Source: Methanomicrobia archaeon LH_S13
GTDB taxonomy: Archaea > Halobacteriota > Syntropharchaeia > Alkanophagales > Methanospirareceae
Reading direction: 5' to 3'
Assembly: GCA_023659785.1 (NCBI GenBank)
Contig: JAGXOR010000084.1
Coordinates: forward strand, 1-6,280
Length of the DNA: 6,280 nt
In this document: piece by piece, positions 6,047 to 6,280 of the stretch
Layout: each line of letters begins with the position of its first letter
How positions within the stretch are numbered: position 1 is the first letter of the stretch
The notes under the pieces: model-generated
What the model saw: the letters and a program-made list of their open reading frames with translations, nothing else
Told to the model about the DNA's origin: nothing
Database searches by the model: none
Position numbers and translations under genes: made by a program

Positions 6047-6177
6047 GAGCAAATGTCGTTGTAGCAGAACGCAATTGCTGGACGCTCTTTGACACGGGAG
6101 CAAGGAATACCTATGTCGTGCAAGATATAGCCTCTTTATTGCCAATTTTTGAATTAGAGAGAGTAGAATCTGTCTAA
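6034..6177 (+). pseudogene. Truncated retropepsin-like aspartic protease family protein, third of three
   Basis: MGRVRANVVVAERNCWTLFD opens the frame and the next residues complete the DTGA motif at 20-23, followed by RNTYVVQDIASLLP. The start has a strong ribosome binding site (AGGAGGGAG, 6017-6025) eight nt upstream, inside the preceding small ORF. Translation stops after 47 residues, whereas relatives usually run to more than 110. The flap and the C-terminal Gly motif needed for the active-site fold are missing. The truncation lies about 30 bp before the promoter of what may be a transposase gene, so loss of the 3' part by insertion is the simplest explanation. WTLFDTGARNTYVV marks a branch different from both upstream paralogs. 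A 47-residue product is unlikely to be active alone. Confidence 0.7.
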
Positions 6178-6207
6178 AATAGGAATGGATGAGGAGTTAA
6201 CAAAAAA

Positions 6208-6224
6208 CCGAAAAGCTTAAATAA
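6208..6224 (+). promoter_or_regulatory. Archaeal BRE/TATA promoter for a leaderless transcript
   Basis: CCGAAAA (6208-6214) resembles a purine-rich BRE and is followed by GCTTAAATAA (6215-6224), a good archaeal TATA box. The ATG at 6246 lies about 25 bp from the box centre, where archaeal transcription normally starts, and no ribosome binding site is visible between them. This predicts a leaderless mRNA. Confidence 0.65.
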
Positions 6225-6245
6225 CCCTATGTCTAATGTATAACT

Positions 6246-6280
6246 ATGCAAGCTATGAAGACGATAAGATGTAAAATATG
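6246..6280 (+). CDS. Start of a possible TnpB/OrfB-like transposase (cut by the window edge)
   Basis: Only 11 full codons are visible, MQAMKTIRCKI. The MKTIRCK-type opening resembles the N-terminus of many IS605-family TnpB proteins, and a TnpB remnant exists elsewhere in this window. Eleven residues cannot prove it. A second in-frame ATG at 6255 is an alternative start, but the leaderless promoter geometry favours 6246. Confidence 0.4.
   Translation, partial: MQAMKTIRCKI

Noticed and set aside
5779..6123. Minus-strand open frame of 114 codons
   Set aside because: Antisense to the second protease gene, the small ORF and the truncated third protease, all of which have ribosome binding sites and motifs.
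5206..6177. Retrovirus or retrotransposon origin of the DTGA proteins
   Set aside because: No reverse transcriptase, integrase or gag-like sequence is nearby; small free-standing clan AA proteins are known in bacteria and archaea.

Overview
The window looks archaeal, most likely from a methanogen-like or ANME-like euryarchaeote. Three things point that way. HisF carries the insertion-bearing form I associate with archaea. The large minus-strand gene is the membrane subunit I (a-subunit) of an A/V-type ATP synthase. The last gene has a BRE/TATA-like box about 25 bp before its ATG, which suggests a leaderless archaeal transcript. Placement below Euryarchaeota is inference from gene content only.

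Layout, left to right. (1) 99-923, plus strand: an intact hisF (histidine biosynthesis). (2) 924-1559: a gene-poor stretch ending in a wrecked TnpB/OrfB transposase (about 1183-1547). It retains the KRYKSG, NPRGTSK and DYNASLNI segments in three different frames and has lost its zinc ribbon. (3) 1560-3725, minus strand: a full-length 721-residue ATP synthase subunit I gene. No other ATP synthase gene lies beside it. (4) 3726-3810: an A+T-rich divergent intergenic region.

(5) 3811-5115, plus strand: a gene graveyard. It starts with a nitrogenase component 1-like gene (NifD/NifK type, HGPIGC motif) frameshifted by a 7-bp tandem duplication and carrying internal deletions. This runs into the C-terminal end of a NifH-like iron protein, then into an RHS/YD-repeat protein broken by a frameshift, then into a truncated copy of a small ORF.

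(6) 5206-6177, plus strand: a compact set of four coding regions. Two are small intact retropepsin-like (clan AA) aspartic protease-family proteins with DTGA/DSGA motifs. The third is a 30-residue small ORF. The fourth is a third DTGA protein cut short at 47 residues. All starts overlap or nearly touch the preceding stop. The small ORF is related in sequence to the broken copy at 5071-5115, so a [small ORF + aspartic protease] unit may occur twice. (7) 6208-6280: a leaderless promoter and the first codons of a protein that may be another TnpB-like transposase.

hisF, subunit I and the first two protease-family genes look functional. The rest records decay by small indels, internal deletions and probably insertion-sequence activity. 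The most interesting parts are the nitrogenase-like remnant and the overlapping protease cassette. No CRISPR array, rRNA or tRNA was seen.
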